This document shows positions 28,082-36,482 of a stretch of DNA of 64,000 nt, piece by piece (the stretch's first letter is position 1; each line of letters opens with the position of its first letter). The stretch is from contig JAEURZ010000009.1 in the NCBI GenBank assembly GCA_016788905.1, forward strand, positions 36,549 through 100,548, given 5' to 3'. The position numbers and the translations under genes were made by a program. A model generated the notes under the pieces. That model was not told the DNA's origin, searched no databases, and saw only the letters and a list, made by a program, of their open reading frames with translations. This DNA comes from Elusimicrobiota bacterium (lineage in GTDB: Bacteria > Elusimicrobiota > Elusimicrobia > FEN-1173).

Positions 28082-29220
28082 AGGCGGTGGCGCGGCGATT
28101 GCATTCCCCGGACCTGGGACTTCTGTTGATCACGGCTGTTTTGGTGGTGTTCGGCTGGCTTGTGCTCTATTCGGCCAGCGCGTTGGTGGCCGACAGTCGG
28201 TTCGGTGACCAATATTTTTTTCTTAAACGGCAAATTCTGTGGAGCGTTTTGGGCGGAGGAGCGCTCCTGGTGGCCCTGCGGATTCCCCTGGGATGGGTTC
28301 AGGGGGGCGCTCGGCCTTTTCTCGTTGTCACGGTGATCCTGTTGGTGGCGGTCTTGGTGGCCGGCCATGAGGTGGGGGGCGCAAAACGGTGGCTTCGGGT
28401 GGGTGGATTGGGTCTTCAACCGTCGGAATTAGCGAAATTGGCGGTCCTCTTGGCCCTGGCCGATTACCTCGATCGCAAACAAAGTCGGTTGGGACGGTTT
28501 GTAAGCGGGTATTTACCCCCGCTGTTGGTGACAGGGGTGGTGTTGGTTCTTATTTTGTTGGAAAGGGATTTGGGAACGCCTTTACTCATTGGGGCGGTGG
28601 CCCTGGGTATGATTTTCCTTGCGGGGGCCCGGCCCGCCCATCTTCTGGCGACGGTTTTGGGGGTTCTCCCGGTGCTATACCTGGCGGTGTTTCATGTTCC
28701 CTATCGACGTCAACGGTTCTTGGCGTTCCTGGATCCGTGGAAGGACGCCCAGGGAACCGGGTATCAATTGGTTCAATCCTTGTTGGCGTTGGGGTCGGGA
28801 GGGTTTTGGGGAAAGGGTTCGGGAGAGTCCACCATCAAAATGCACTACATGCCCGAATCTCAAACGGATTTTATTTTCCCTATTTATGGGGAAGAATTCG
28901 GGTTTGTAGGAACGTCTTTGCTAACGGCGGCCTACTTCTATCTCAGCTTTTCATGTCTTCGCGTGGCCTTTCGGGCGGTGCATTGGTTTCACGCGCTCTT
29001 GGCCGCGGGTGTCGGCATGCTTTTGGGCGGTCAAGTGTTAATCAATTTAGGGGTGGTGACGGGACTTCTCCCCACGAAGGGAATTCCCTTGCCCTTTCTG
29101 TCCTTCGGGGGATCCTCGGCTTTGGTCCTTTTAACGGCCATCGGGTTGGTGTTGAACGTGTCCCGTCAGCCCGGTACACCGGTCCTTTTGGCGGGGCCGT
29201 CCCGGCGGAAATTTCAGTGA
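28078..29220 (+). CDS. ftsW: Lipid II polymerase / division protein FtsW
   Basis: SEDS-family peptidoglycan glycosyltransferase of the divisome. 380 residues from GTG 28078, chosen for the GTGA overlap with murD. About ten TM segments; conserved GGAKRWLRVGGLGLQPSE, YQLVQSLLALGSGGFWGKG, PESQTDFIFPIYGEEFGFVG and GLLPTKGIPLPFLSFGGSS segments identify the family. It pairs with the class B PBP encoded earlier in the operon. Confidence 0.96.
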   Translation: MKAVARRLHSPDLGLLLITAVLVVFGWLVLYSASALVADSRFGDQYFFLKRQILWSVLGGGALLVALRIPLGWVQGGARPFLVVTVILLVAVLVAGHEVGGAKRWLRVGGLGLQPSELAKLAVLLALADYLDRKQSRLGRFVSGYLPPLLVTGVVLVLILLERDLGTPLLIGAVALGMIFLAGARPAHLLATVLGVLPVLYLAVFHVPYRRQRFLAFLDPWKDAQGTGYQLVQSLLALGSGGFWGKGSGESTIKMHYMPESQTDFIFPIYGEEFGFVGTSLLTAAYFYLSFSCLRVAFRAVHWFHALLAAGVGMLLGGQVLINLGVVTGLLPTKGIPLPFLSFGGSSALVLLTAIGLVLNVSRQPGTPVLLAGPSRRKFQ

Positions 29221-29227
29221 AAACGCC

Positions 29228-30322
29228 ATGAAACGCGTCGTGATTGCGGCAGGAGGCACGGGGGGGCACCTTTTCCCCGGGGTGGCCGTGGCGAAGGTTC
29301 TTCGGGACCAGGGGCACCGGGTCCATTTTGTGGTGAAAAAAGATCGGGATTCCCAATCGTTTCTGGCGCGGGAAGGGTTTCCCTCCTCGGCCTTTTATTT
29401 CGAAGGGATCCCAAGAAAACTCTCCGGACGGATTTTGTCGTTCCCCTTTACGGCAGCGGCGGCCTATTTCTCGGCCCGGCGGATTCTTCACCGTGAAAAC
29501 CCGGATGTGGTCTTGGGAATGGGCGGATACATCTCTGTCCCGGTAGGCTTGGCGGCCGTGGGCCGGGGCGTTCGGCTGGTGGTGCATGAACAGAATGTTC
29601 GGGCGGGTCTGGCCAACCGTTTTTTGTCCCGGTGGGCCGGAGCGGTGGCCACCAGTTTTCAATCCACCGAACGACTTTCCCCTCGTGCGGGAAAAATTCT
29701 GTGGACGGGACTTCCCTTGCGTGACACGCTTGGGTCCTGTGATCCTGAGGAATCCCGGCGGTCCTTGGGGTTGGATCCCGACGCTTTTACTTTGCTCCTC
29801 TTCGGGGGGAGCCAGGGCGCTCGACGTTTGAACGAACGATTTCTGGAGGTAGTGAAAATTCTTTCCCGGGAAAAACCAGGATGGCAATACATTCATTTGA
29901 CGGGACAAGCCGACGAAGACGTTGCCCGCCGCGTGTATGCGGACCTTGCGTGTAAAGCCCATGTCCAAGCTTTTTCTTCCGAGATGCCCACCGTCTATTC
30001 CGCCGCCGATTTTATTGTGGCCCGCTCCGGGGCCAACACGGTCATGGAAATTCAACGTATGGGCCGGGAAGCCCTCTTGGTGCCCTTTCCCCACGCCACG
30101 GATGATCATCAAACGGCGAACGCCCGAATTTTGGAACAAACAGGGCAGGCACGCGTTCTTAAAGAACAGGAATTGAGCGTTGAAAATTTTCTGGATGTGT
30201 TGCGAAATCTCCCCGAGCGAGACGTCCTTCGTGAAACGAACCAGAAACGATTAACTTTGGGGATGACCGATAGCGGAGCGGCGGCGCGCCGCGTGGCGGA
30301 ACTGGTTTTGGAGGTCAAGTGA
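29228..30322 (+). CDS. murG: UDP-GlcNAc:lipid I GlcNAc transferase MurG
   Basis: Membrane-associated GT28 enzyme that converts lipid I to lipid II. 364 residues: N-terminal AAGGTGGHLFPGVAVAKVL loop, VLGMGGYISVPVGLAA, HEQNVRAGLANRFL, then FGGSQGARRLNERF and VARSGANTVMEI in the UDP-GlcNAc-binding half. ATG 29228 begins 8 nt after ftsW; the stop overlaps surE (GTGA). murC, murB and ddl, which often follow murG, do not. Confidence 0.96.
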   Translation: MKRVVIAAGGTGGHLFPGVAVAKVLRDQGHRVHFVVKKDRDSQSFLAREGFPSSAFYFEGIPRKLSGRILSFPFTAAAAYFSARRILHRENPDVVLGMGGYISVPVGLAAVGRGVRLVVHEQNVRAGLANRFLSRWAGAVATSFQSTERLSPRAGKILWTGLPLRDTLGSCDPEESRRSLGLDPDAFTLLLFGGSQGARRLNERFLEVVKILSREKPGWQYIHLTGQADEDVARRVYADLACKAHVQAFSSEMPTVYSAADFIVARSGANTVMEIQRMGREALLVPFPHATDDHQTANARILEQTGQARVLKEQELSVENFLDVLRNLPERDVLRETNQKRLTLGMTDSGAAARRVAELVLEVK

Positions 30323-31089
30323 ATAAAGTTCAAAAGAATATTTTGGTGGTGAACGATGACGGGGTGTATGGGGAAGGACTCAAACCTTTGGCGAAGGCCT
30401 TGGCCCGGTTGGGACGCGTGACCGTGGTTGTTCCAGAACGGGAACGGTCCGCGGCCAGCCACGCCATCACGTTGCATAAACCCATTCGCGTGCGGAAACT
30501 GGAACCCAACCTCTATATCATGAACGGCACTCCCGCGGATTGCACGCGGTTCGGGGTGATCGCCATGTTAAAAGAGCGTGCCGACGTGGTGGTGTCCGGC
30601 ATCAACCATGGGGCAAATCTGGGGGCCGACACCATGTATTCGGGTACCGTGGGCGCGGCCAAGGAAGCGTGCATGTTGGGGGTCCCCGCTCTCGCGGTGT
30701 CGATCACGACGAAAGAGCCCAAGCCCCATTTCGCCACCGCCGCGCGATTTGCTGTCGAAGTGGCACGCCAACTCTTGACCCGAGGAGTTCCCAAACACAC
30801 CTGTCTCAATGTCAATGTCCCGAATCGAGCCTGGGGATCTTTGAAAGGCGTTGCTGTGACGACCTTGGGAAAACGTATTTACGGACGGGCCCTCTCTCCC
30901 CGGGTGGATCCTCGGGGACTCACCTATTACTGGATGGCTGGTGCTGTCCCCCGGGGCGTGGCGGAACCGGGTTCCGATATTTCCGCCATCGAGGAAGGGA
31001 AAATTTCTGTGACACCCCTCAAACTTTACTTAACCGATGATCCTTTCCTTCCGGACTTACGTCGCTGGCGTTGGGCCCGGCACAGCTAG
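30319..31089 (+). CDS. surE: 5'/3'-nucleotidase SurE
   Basis: Metal-dependent nucleoside monophosphate phosphatase (survival protein E). 256 residues with the NDDGVYGEGLKPLAKAL motif (metal-binding Asp pair), NGTPADCTRFGV, and VSGINHGANLGADTMYSGTVGAA, all characteristic. Its GTG overlaps the murG stop, so it is co-transcribed with the murein genes although its role is unrelated. Confidence 0.95.
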   Translation: MNKVQKNILVVNDDGVYGEGLKPLAKALARLGRVTVVVPERERSAASHAITLHKPIRVRKLEPNLYIMNGTPADCTRFGVIAMLKERADVVVSGINHGANLGADTMYSGTVGAAKEACMLGVPALAVSITTKEPKPHFATAARFAVEVARQLLTRGVPKHTCLNVNVPNRAWGSLKGVAVTTLGKRIYGRALSPRVDPRGLTYYWMAGAVPRGVAEPGSDISAIEEGKISVTPLKLYLTDDPFLPDLRRWRWARHS

Positions 31090-31119
31090 AAAGATACCGA
31101 TTTCTTTTTCCATAAGGCC

Positions 31120-33165
31120 ATGGACCGCTTCCAGGTTGTTTCCAGTTTTCAGCCGGCGGGGGATCAGCCGGAGGCCATCCGCCAACTGACGGAAGGGTTG
31201 CGGACGGGTCTACCCCACCAGGTCCTCTTGGGGGTGACCGGGAGCGGAAAAACCTTTACGGTGGCCAACGTCATTGCGGAAGTCAACCGGCCTACCCTCG
31301 TTATTTCTCCCAACAAAATATTGGCCGCCCAGCTCTACGCGGAACTCAAAGCTTTTTTCCCCAAGAACGCGGTTGAATACTTTATCTCCTACTACGATTA
31401 TTATCAGCCGGAAGCCTATGTGCCTCAGAGCGATACGTACATCGAAAAAGACGCCTCGATCAACGACCATATTGACCGACTGCGTTTGAAAGCGACCTCC
31501 TCCCTTCTGGAGCGCCGTGACGTGGTGGTGGTGGCCTCCGTTTCCTGTATCTATGGGTTGGGAAGTCCCCGGGAGTACAAAGAGATGTGCGTCTCTTTGG
31601 AGCGCGGGGTATCAAAAAATCGGGAAGACTTGCTCCGGGAATTGGTGGACATTCAATACGAGCGGAACGAAATCGCTTTCGCTCGGGGTAAATTTCGCGT
31701 GAAGGGCGATGTGATTGAGATCTTTCCGGCTTACCTGGAGACGGCCTTGCGGGTTGAACTGGAGGGGGATCGGGTCGCGCGTTTGAGGGAAATCAATCCC
31801 CTCACGGGAGAAACCCTCCAAGAGAAAGAACGGACCTTTATTTATCCGGCCAAACATTTTGTGACGACCCAAGAAACCATTGAACGGGCGTTGGTGGGGA
31901 TTGATGCGGAATTGCAAGAGCGGTTGGTGGTATTGCGGGGCCAAAACAAGCTGTTGGAGGCCCAACGGTTGGACCAGCGAACTCGATTCGACATGGAAAT
32001 GATGAAAGAGTTGGGGTTCTGTCACGGGATTGAAAATTATTCACGACCCCTCTCGGGCCGGCCTCCTGGGGAACGGCCCGCCTGCCTTTTCGACTATTTT
32101 CCGAAAGATTTTTTGGTGGTGATTGATGAGTCCCACGTTACGGTTCCTCAGATCGGCGGGATGTACGAGGGGGACCGTTCGCGCAAACAGACTTTGGTGG
32201 ATTACGGGTTTCGCCTTCCTTCCGCCTTGGACAACCGTCCTCTTCGGTTTCCCGAATTTGAAGCGTTGGTCCCCCAAGTCCTGTTCGTCTCGGCCACCCC
32301 CGGCCCCTTTGAATTGAAGAAGACGGGTGGGGCTGTGGTGGAGCAGGTGATCCGCCCCACGGGTTTGGTGGACCCGGAAATCCTTCTTCTCCCCTCGGCG
32401 GGCCAGGTGGATGATTTGATCGAACGAATCCGGGAGCGGGTGAAAGTTCAGGAACGGGTTTTGGTGACGACCCTCACAAAAAAAACCGCGGAGGATCTTT
32501 CCAAATATCTGAGCGGCCGTGGGCTTCGGGTTCGCTACCTCCATTCCGATATAGAAACCCTTCAACGGGTCGAAATCTTGAGGGATCTGCGGAAGGGGGC
32601 TTTCGATGTTTTGGTGGGGATCAACCTTTTACGGGAAGGGTTGGATTTACCGGAAGTTTCACTGGTGGCCGTGTTGGACGCGGATAAAGAAGGTTTCCTT
32701 CGATCGGAAACAACCCTCATCCAGGTGTGCGGCCGGGCCGCCCGGAACGTGAACGGCCAAGTGGTTTTCTACGCCGACAAAGTGACCGGTTCCATGGGCC
32801 GCGCCATGGACGAGATGGATCGACGCCGCAAAAAACAAGTGGAGGACAATCAACGCACTGGCGTCACACCGAAAACAATCGTATCGGCGGTTCACGATTT
32901 GGAAGAATTTCAAGTGAAGGCCAAGGAAGAGGCCCTCCCCCTCTTGTTCCGGGAAACCGCCGGGAAATATCTCACGAAAAAAGAACTGCCCGGCCTCGTG
33001 AAGAATCTGGAATCCCAAATGAAAGAAGCCGCCGACGCCCTAGATTTCGAGCTCGCCGCCTTGTTCCGGGACAAACTCATCGAAATCAAAGACATGAGCT
33101 CGCGGAGCCACCGTTCTGTTCCTCCTGAAAAAAAACATAATAAGAAGGCTAAAAGAATGGTTTAA
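31120..33165 (+). CDS. uvrB: Excinuclease ABC subunit B
   Basis: DNA-damage recognition helicase-like subunit of nucleotide excision repair. 681 residues: Walker [19 protein letters not shown], beta-hairpin region ([21 protein letters not shown]), helicase motifs ([22 protein letters not shown]) and a C-terminal UVR motif (about 630-660) that contacts UvrC. ATG 31120. The last codons and stop lie inside a 14-bp inverted repeat. Confidence 0.97.
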   Translation: MDRFQVVSSFQPAGDQPEAIRQLTEGLRTGLPHQVLLGVTGSGKTFTVANVIAEVNRPTLVISPNKILAAQLYAELKAFFPKNAVEYFISYYDYYQPEAYVPQSDTYIEKDASINDHIDRLRLKATSSLLERRDVVVVASVSCIYGLGSPREYKEMCVSLERGVSKNREDLLRELVDIQYERNEIAFARGKFRVKGDVIEIFPAYLETALRVELEGDRVARLREINPLTGETLQEKERTFIYPAKHFVTTQETIERALVGIDAELQERLVVLRGQNKLLEAQRLDQRTRFDMEMMKELGFCHGIENYSRPLSGRPPGERPACLFDYFPKDFLVVIDESHVTVPQIGGMYEGDRSRKQTLVDYGFRLPSALDNRPLRFPEFEALVPQVLFVSATPGPFELKKTGGAVVEQVIRPTGLVDPEILLLPSAGQVDDLIERIRERVKVQERVLVTTLTKKTAEDLSKYLSGRGLRVRYLHSDIETLQRVEILRDLRKGAFDVLVGINLLREGLDLPEVSLVAVLDADKEGFLRSETTLIQVCGRAARNVNGQVVFYADKVTGSMGRAMDEMDRRRKKQVEDNQRTGVTPKTIVSAVHDLEEFQVKAKEEALPLLFRETAGKYLTKKELPGLVKNLESQMKEAADALDFELAALFRDKLIEIKDMSSRSHRSVPPEKKHNKKAKRMV

Positions 33166-33189
33166 ATATGGCGGACATATTTAAACCAT
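33157..33189. repeat. Perfect 14-bp inverted repeat across the uvrB stop
   Basis: ATGGTTTAAATATG (33157-33170) and CATATTTAAACCAT (33176-33189) are exact reverse complements separated by GCGGA. The left arm includes the uvrB stop codon. The stem is A/T-rich and no T-run follows, so it is not a typical Rho-independent terminator. It sits exactly at the junction with a truncated regulator gene, so it may mark a rearrangement or act as a recombination or protein-binding site. Confidence 0.8.
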
Positions 33190-33191
33190 GA

Positions 33192-33380
33192 TTAACCCGA
33201 AATCCCGGCCAACTCCTGACCCAGGACCGAGTTTCTCAATCGTTAGGGGACGACGATGTCATTGTCACGGACAACGCCATCTCCGTGCATATCCGCCAAT
33301 TGCGTGCCCGGTTGGGGAAATTCGGCGATCGAATCGAAACCCTGGTGGGCGAAGGCTATCGCCTGGATGATGCGGATTAG
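33192..33380 (+). pseudogene. C-terminal fragment of an OmpR/PhoB-type response regulator
   Basis: Open frame of 62 codons following an in-frame TGA (33189-33191), with no start codon. Its translation matches the C-terminal winged-helix of OmpR-family regulators: NPGQLLTQDRVSQSL, then VTDNAISVHIRQLRARLG and IETLVGEGYRLDDAD before TAG. The receiver domain and the start of the winged helix are missing. The stop overlaps the end of the HD-GYP gene on the other strand by 2 nt. Best read as the relic of a deleted two-component regulator. Confidence 0.8.
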
Positions 33381-34573
33381 GTGAGAGGGGGGATTTCGGG
33401 ACGGTCGGTGAATTTTTCCATGACTTGGACAATGGAGTCGAGGACTTGTTTGAAGGCGTAGACGAGGGCGGGGTCGAAATGTTTACCGGAACCTTCGTAA
33501 ATGATTTTTAGGGCGTTATCCAGAGAGAAAGCAGGTTTGTAGCATCGGCGTGAGGTGAGGGCGTCGAAGACGTCGGCCACGGCCACGATGCGGGCTTCCA
33601 GGGGGATGGCGTCTCCCTTTAGTCCGGTGGGGTACCCGGTGCCGTCCCATTTTTCGTGGTGGCTCCGAGCGATGCGTTCCGACATCTGAAGGAGTTCGTT
33701 GTCGGAATTCGCCAAAATTTCTGCCCCGTGGTTTGGGTGGCGGTGCATTTCTTTCCACTCCTCCTCATCCAGTTTTCCTGGTTTTTTGAGCACGGCGTCA
33801 GGCACGCCCAGTTTCCCAATGTCGTGCATGGGGCTGGCCAGGGCCAACCGATCACACCACTCCTTTTCCATCCCGACCGCGGCGGCAATCAATCGGCTGT
33901 AGCGGCTGACCCGTTCCAAATGGTTCCGGGTATCGTGGTCTTTGAATTCAGCGGCGGCCGCCAGCCGAAAGATGGTGTCTTTGTAGGCCGCCTGGAGTTC
34001 TTCGTAGAGTTGCGCGTTGGCTAGGGCCGAGGCGGCTTGTTCTGCAAAAAGGATGAACATTTTTTCGTCGTTTTCCTGGAAGGGACCCCCTTTCTTGTTA
34101 AGAACTTGCAGGGCTCCCAGCACTTCTCCCCGCATTTTGGCGAGTGGGGCCGTGAGAATGGACCGGGTGCGAAATCCGCTGGCGCGATCCACTTCCGGGT
34201 TGAATCGATCGTCCGCGTAGGCGTCGGCAATGTTGATGACGCGTCGTTCCATAATGGTCTGGCCGACAATTCCCTTGTCTGCGGGGACACGGATATCGTG
34301 GTCCCCTGTGGCGACCCGAGCCCAAAGTTCGTTTTTCTTTTTATCCAACAGAAAAACAGTGCACCGTTCGGCCTGAAGGATTTCCCGGGCGGCATTGACC
34401 ACCGTGCCCAAGAGGGGATCCAATTCTTTTCGAATGGACATTTGTCGAGCGTAATCCAGCAGGAGGCTGAGGCGCCGTTTCCATTCGCGCAAGTCGTCTA
34501 CCTCGGTGCGCGGAGGGTCTTGTTCTTTTGGGGTGCCTCGAAGGGAAGGCGTTGGACGAGCGTCGGGTGTCAT
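33377..34573 (-). CDS. GAF-HD-GYP domain protein (putative c-di-GMP phosphodiesterase)
   Basis: 398 residues, soluble. Short charged N-terminus, coiled-coil linker (about 25-50), GAF sensor domain (about 45-190; ERCTVFLLDKKKNELWARV, VPADKGIVGQTI), and C-terminal HD-GYP domain with MHDIGKLGVPDAVLKKPGKL and HHEKWDGTGYPTGLKGDAIPLEARI. The HD and GYP signature residues are intact, so c-di-GMP hydrolysis is likely by family. ATG at 34573 is read leftward; the upstream region is shared with the divergent nadC. Confidence 0.92.
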   Translation of the reverse strand: MTPDARPTPSLRGTPKEQDPPRTEVDDLREWKRRLSLLLDYARQMSIRKELDPLLGTVVNAAREILQAERCTVFLLDKKKNELWARVATGDHDIRVPADKGIVGQTIMERRVINIADAYADDRFNPEVDRASGFRTRSILTAPLAKMRGEVLGALQVLNKKGGPFQENDEKMFILFAEQAASALANAQLYEELQAAYKDTIFRLAAAAEFKDHDTRNHLERVSRYSRLIAAAVGMEKEWCDRLALASPMHDIGKLGVPDAVLKKPGKLDEEEWKEMHRHPNHGAEILANSDNELLQMSERIARSHHEKWDGTGYPTGLKGDAIPLEARIVAVADVFDALTSRRCYKPAFSLDNALKIIYEGSGKHFDPALVYAFKQVLDSIVQVMEKFTDRPEIPPLT

Positions 34574-34633
34574 CCCCGTAAGCCTACCAGAGGTTCCTCA
34601 TTATTTCCATGGTTTTATTAGAAAGAGATGCGC

Positions 34634-34662
34634 TGGACAGGAGGCGCGGGCAAAGTTAGAAT
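34634..34662 (+). promoter_or_regulatory. Promoter giving a leaderless nadC transcript
   Basis: TGGACA (34634-34639), 17-bp spacer, TAGAAT (34657-34662). The nadC ATG begins at 34669, 7 nt after the -10 box, where transcription would normally start. No Shine-Dalgarno can therefore be on the mRNA. Confidence 0.7.
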
Positions 34663-34668
34663 GGGCCC

Positions 34669-35529
34669 ATGGATTACCGACGAGCGGCTCGAATGGCTTT
34701 ACGGGAAGATCGGGCCACCCGGGATATAACGGGGCGAGCCTTGGTTCCGGCGGACGCCCGTGGGCGGGCCCGGGTGATCGTAAACGAAAATGGGATTTTG
34801 GCGGGGGGGCCCTGGGCGGTGGCCGTTTTTCATGAAATGCACCCGAAGGTCCGCGCCCGGGTTTTGGTACGAGAGGGGGGGGCGGTTCGGCCAGGGCAGG
34901 TGGTGCTGGAAGCCCAGGGTCCGTTTCGGGCGCTGTTGTCAGCCGAACGATCGGCGCTTAATTTCTTGACGCACCTTTCGGGGGTCGCGACGTTGACGAA
35001 CCTTTTTGTGTGGGCGGCTGGGAAGAACGGACCGGTGGTATTGGAGACGCGGAAAACGTTGCCGGGGTTACGGGATTTGCAGAAATACGCTGTTCGTATG
35101 GGGGGAGGAAAAAACCACCGGCGTGATCTGGAAGAAGCAGTCTTGATCAAAGAAAATCACTTGGCTTTCTTTAAAGGAGCCTCCGGGCGAGCCGATCTGA
35201 TTCGGCGGGCTCAAAAGCTCCGGCGGAAGGGGAAACCGGTGGAAATGGAGTGCCGGGATCGAAATGAAATTTTGTGGGGGTTGGACGCGGGGGCCGACAT
35301 TCTGTTATTAGATAATGTCCCGCTCAAAGACCTCTCCCTTTTGGTTCGATGGATCCGATCCGAGTGTGGGCGTCGGGGGTGCCGACCTCCCTTGCTTGAA
35401 GTTTCGGGTGGAGTGACCTTGGCGGTGATGTCTCGGTTGGCTCGAAGTGGTGTGGACCGTGTGTCCGTTGGTCGTCTCACCCATTCGGCTCCCGCTTTGG
35501 ACATGAGCTTAGATGCGGATCTCCTTTGA
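34669..35529 (+). CDS. nadC: Nicotinate-nucleotide pyrophosphorylase (carboxylating)
   Basis: Quinolinate phosphoribosyltransferase of de novo NAD synthesis, producing nicotinate mononucleotide from quinolinate and PRPP. 286 residues with LSAERSALNFLTHLSGVAT, VVLETRKTLPGLRDLQKYAVRMGG, HRRDLEEAVLIKENHL, the EMECRD segment, DILLLDNVPL and a C-terminal LLEVSGGVT strand. All are family signatures. The TTGA overlap with birA shows co-transcription. Confidence 0.96.
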   Translation: MDYRRAARMALREDRATRDITGRALVPADARGRARVIVNENGILAGGPWAVAVFHEMHPKVRARVLVREGGAVRPGQVVLEAQGPFRALLSAERSALNFLTHLSGVATLTNLFVWAAGKNGPVVLETRKTLPGLRDLQKYAVRMGGGKNHRRDLEEAVLIKENHLAFFKGASGRADLIRRAQKLRRKGKPVEMECRDRNEILWGLDAGADILLLDNVPLKDLSLLVRWIRSECGRRGCRPPLLEVSGGVTLAVMSRLARSGVDRVSVGRLTHSAPALDMSLDADLL

Positions 35530-36482
35530 CCATCGCGCTCCTCGCGTATCTTCAGGAAGCGAAAACCCCCTTGTCGGGGACGGCCCTGGCGGAAAGAATG
35601 GGGGTTTCGCGGGCGGCGGTTCACAAGCGAATTGAAAAACTGCGGGGGGAGGGGCACCGGATCACAGGGACCAACCGAGTGGGGTATCGCTGGTCGGGGG
35701 CACCCACTCGTTTGAACCCGAGCCTTTTGAAACGAGGTTGGGTGAAGCAGATTTTTCACGCGGTTGTCCTTGGGTCCACCCAGGATGAGGCAAAGGGTCG
35801 CGCGGTGGCGGGGGCCCCGGAGGGGACGCTTGTTCTTGCGGATCGTCAGACCCAGGGGCGCGGTCGGATGGGGCGCCGGTGGGTTTCTCCGAACGGAGGT
35901 CTTTGGTTTTCGCTGATTCTCCGTCCTGAGGTTCAGCCGGACCGGGCGCCCGCTCTGACTCTTGTAGCGGCTTTAGACTGGGTTGAAGTCTTGCGGGCCC
36001 GGGGTGTGCCGGCGGGGGTGAAGTGGCCGAACGATGTGTGGGTGGACGGAAAAAAAATAGGAGGGATTTTGACCGAAATGTCTTCTGAGATGGATCGAGT
36101 CCATTGGATTTGTTTGGGGGTCGGGATGAATGTCAACAACCGGCTTCCGGTGGGGACGGCTGTGCCCGCCACATCGGTATCGGCTTGGACGGGTGTTCTT
36201 TCCCGTGAAACCCTTTTAAATGAGTGGTTGGCCCGTTTTTCCCGGTCGTATGCCCGGTTTGTTCGTTCGGGTTTTTCTCCGTTCCGTTTGGCGTACGAAC
36301 GACGATCGGTTTTGGCGGGGGCCCGGGTGTCTTTTGACGATATTTCTGGACGGCGGGAAGGTCGCGTGCGGGGGATGAATGCGGAAGGGAAATTGCGAAT
36401 GGCCGTGGCACGAGGTGAAGTATTGTGTGCCAGTGGAGAAGTGAACCTCCTTCGTCCTGTAAAGGAGAAAAAACGTTCATGA
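35526..36482 (+). CDS. birA: Biotin--protein ligase / biotin repressor BirA
   Basis: 318 residues from TTG 35526. An N-terminal winged HTH (about 3-58; GTALAERMGVSRAAVHKRIEKL) precedes the ligase catalytic domain with the biotinyl-AMP loop GRGRMGRRWVSPNGGLWFS and KWPNDVWVDGKKIGGIL, then a C-terminal SH3-like domain. The HTH makes this the bifunctional class that also represses biotin genes. A TTG start is supported by the overlap with the nadC stop and by the HTH beginning at once. Overlaps the next gene by ATGA. Confidence 0.93.
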   Translation: MTIALLAYLQEAKTPLSGTALAERMGVSRAAVHKRIEKLRGEGHRITGTNRVGYRWSGAPTRLNPSLLKRGWVKQIFHAVVLGSTQDEAKGRAVAGAPEGTLVLADRQTQGRGRMGRRWVSPNGGLWFSLILRPEVQPDRAPALTLVAALDWVEVLRARGVPAGVKWPNDVWVDGKKIGGILTEMSSEMDRVHWICLGVGMNVNNRLPVGTAVPATSVSAWTGVLSRETLLNEWLARFSRSYARFVRSGFSPFRLAYERRSVLAGARVSFDDISGRREGRVRGMNAEGKLRMAVARGEVLCASGEVNLLRPVKEKKRS

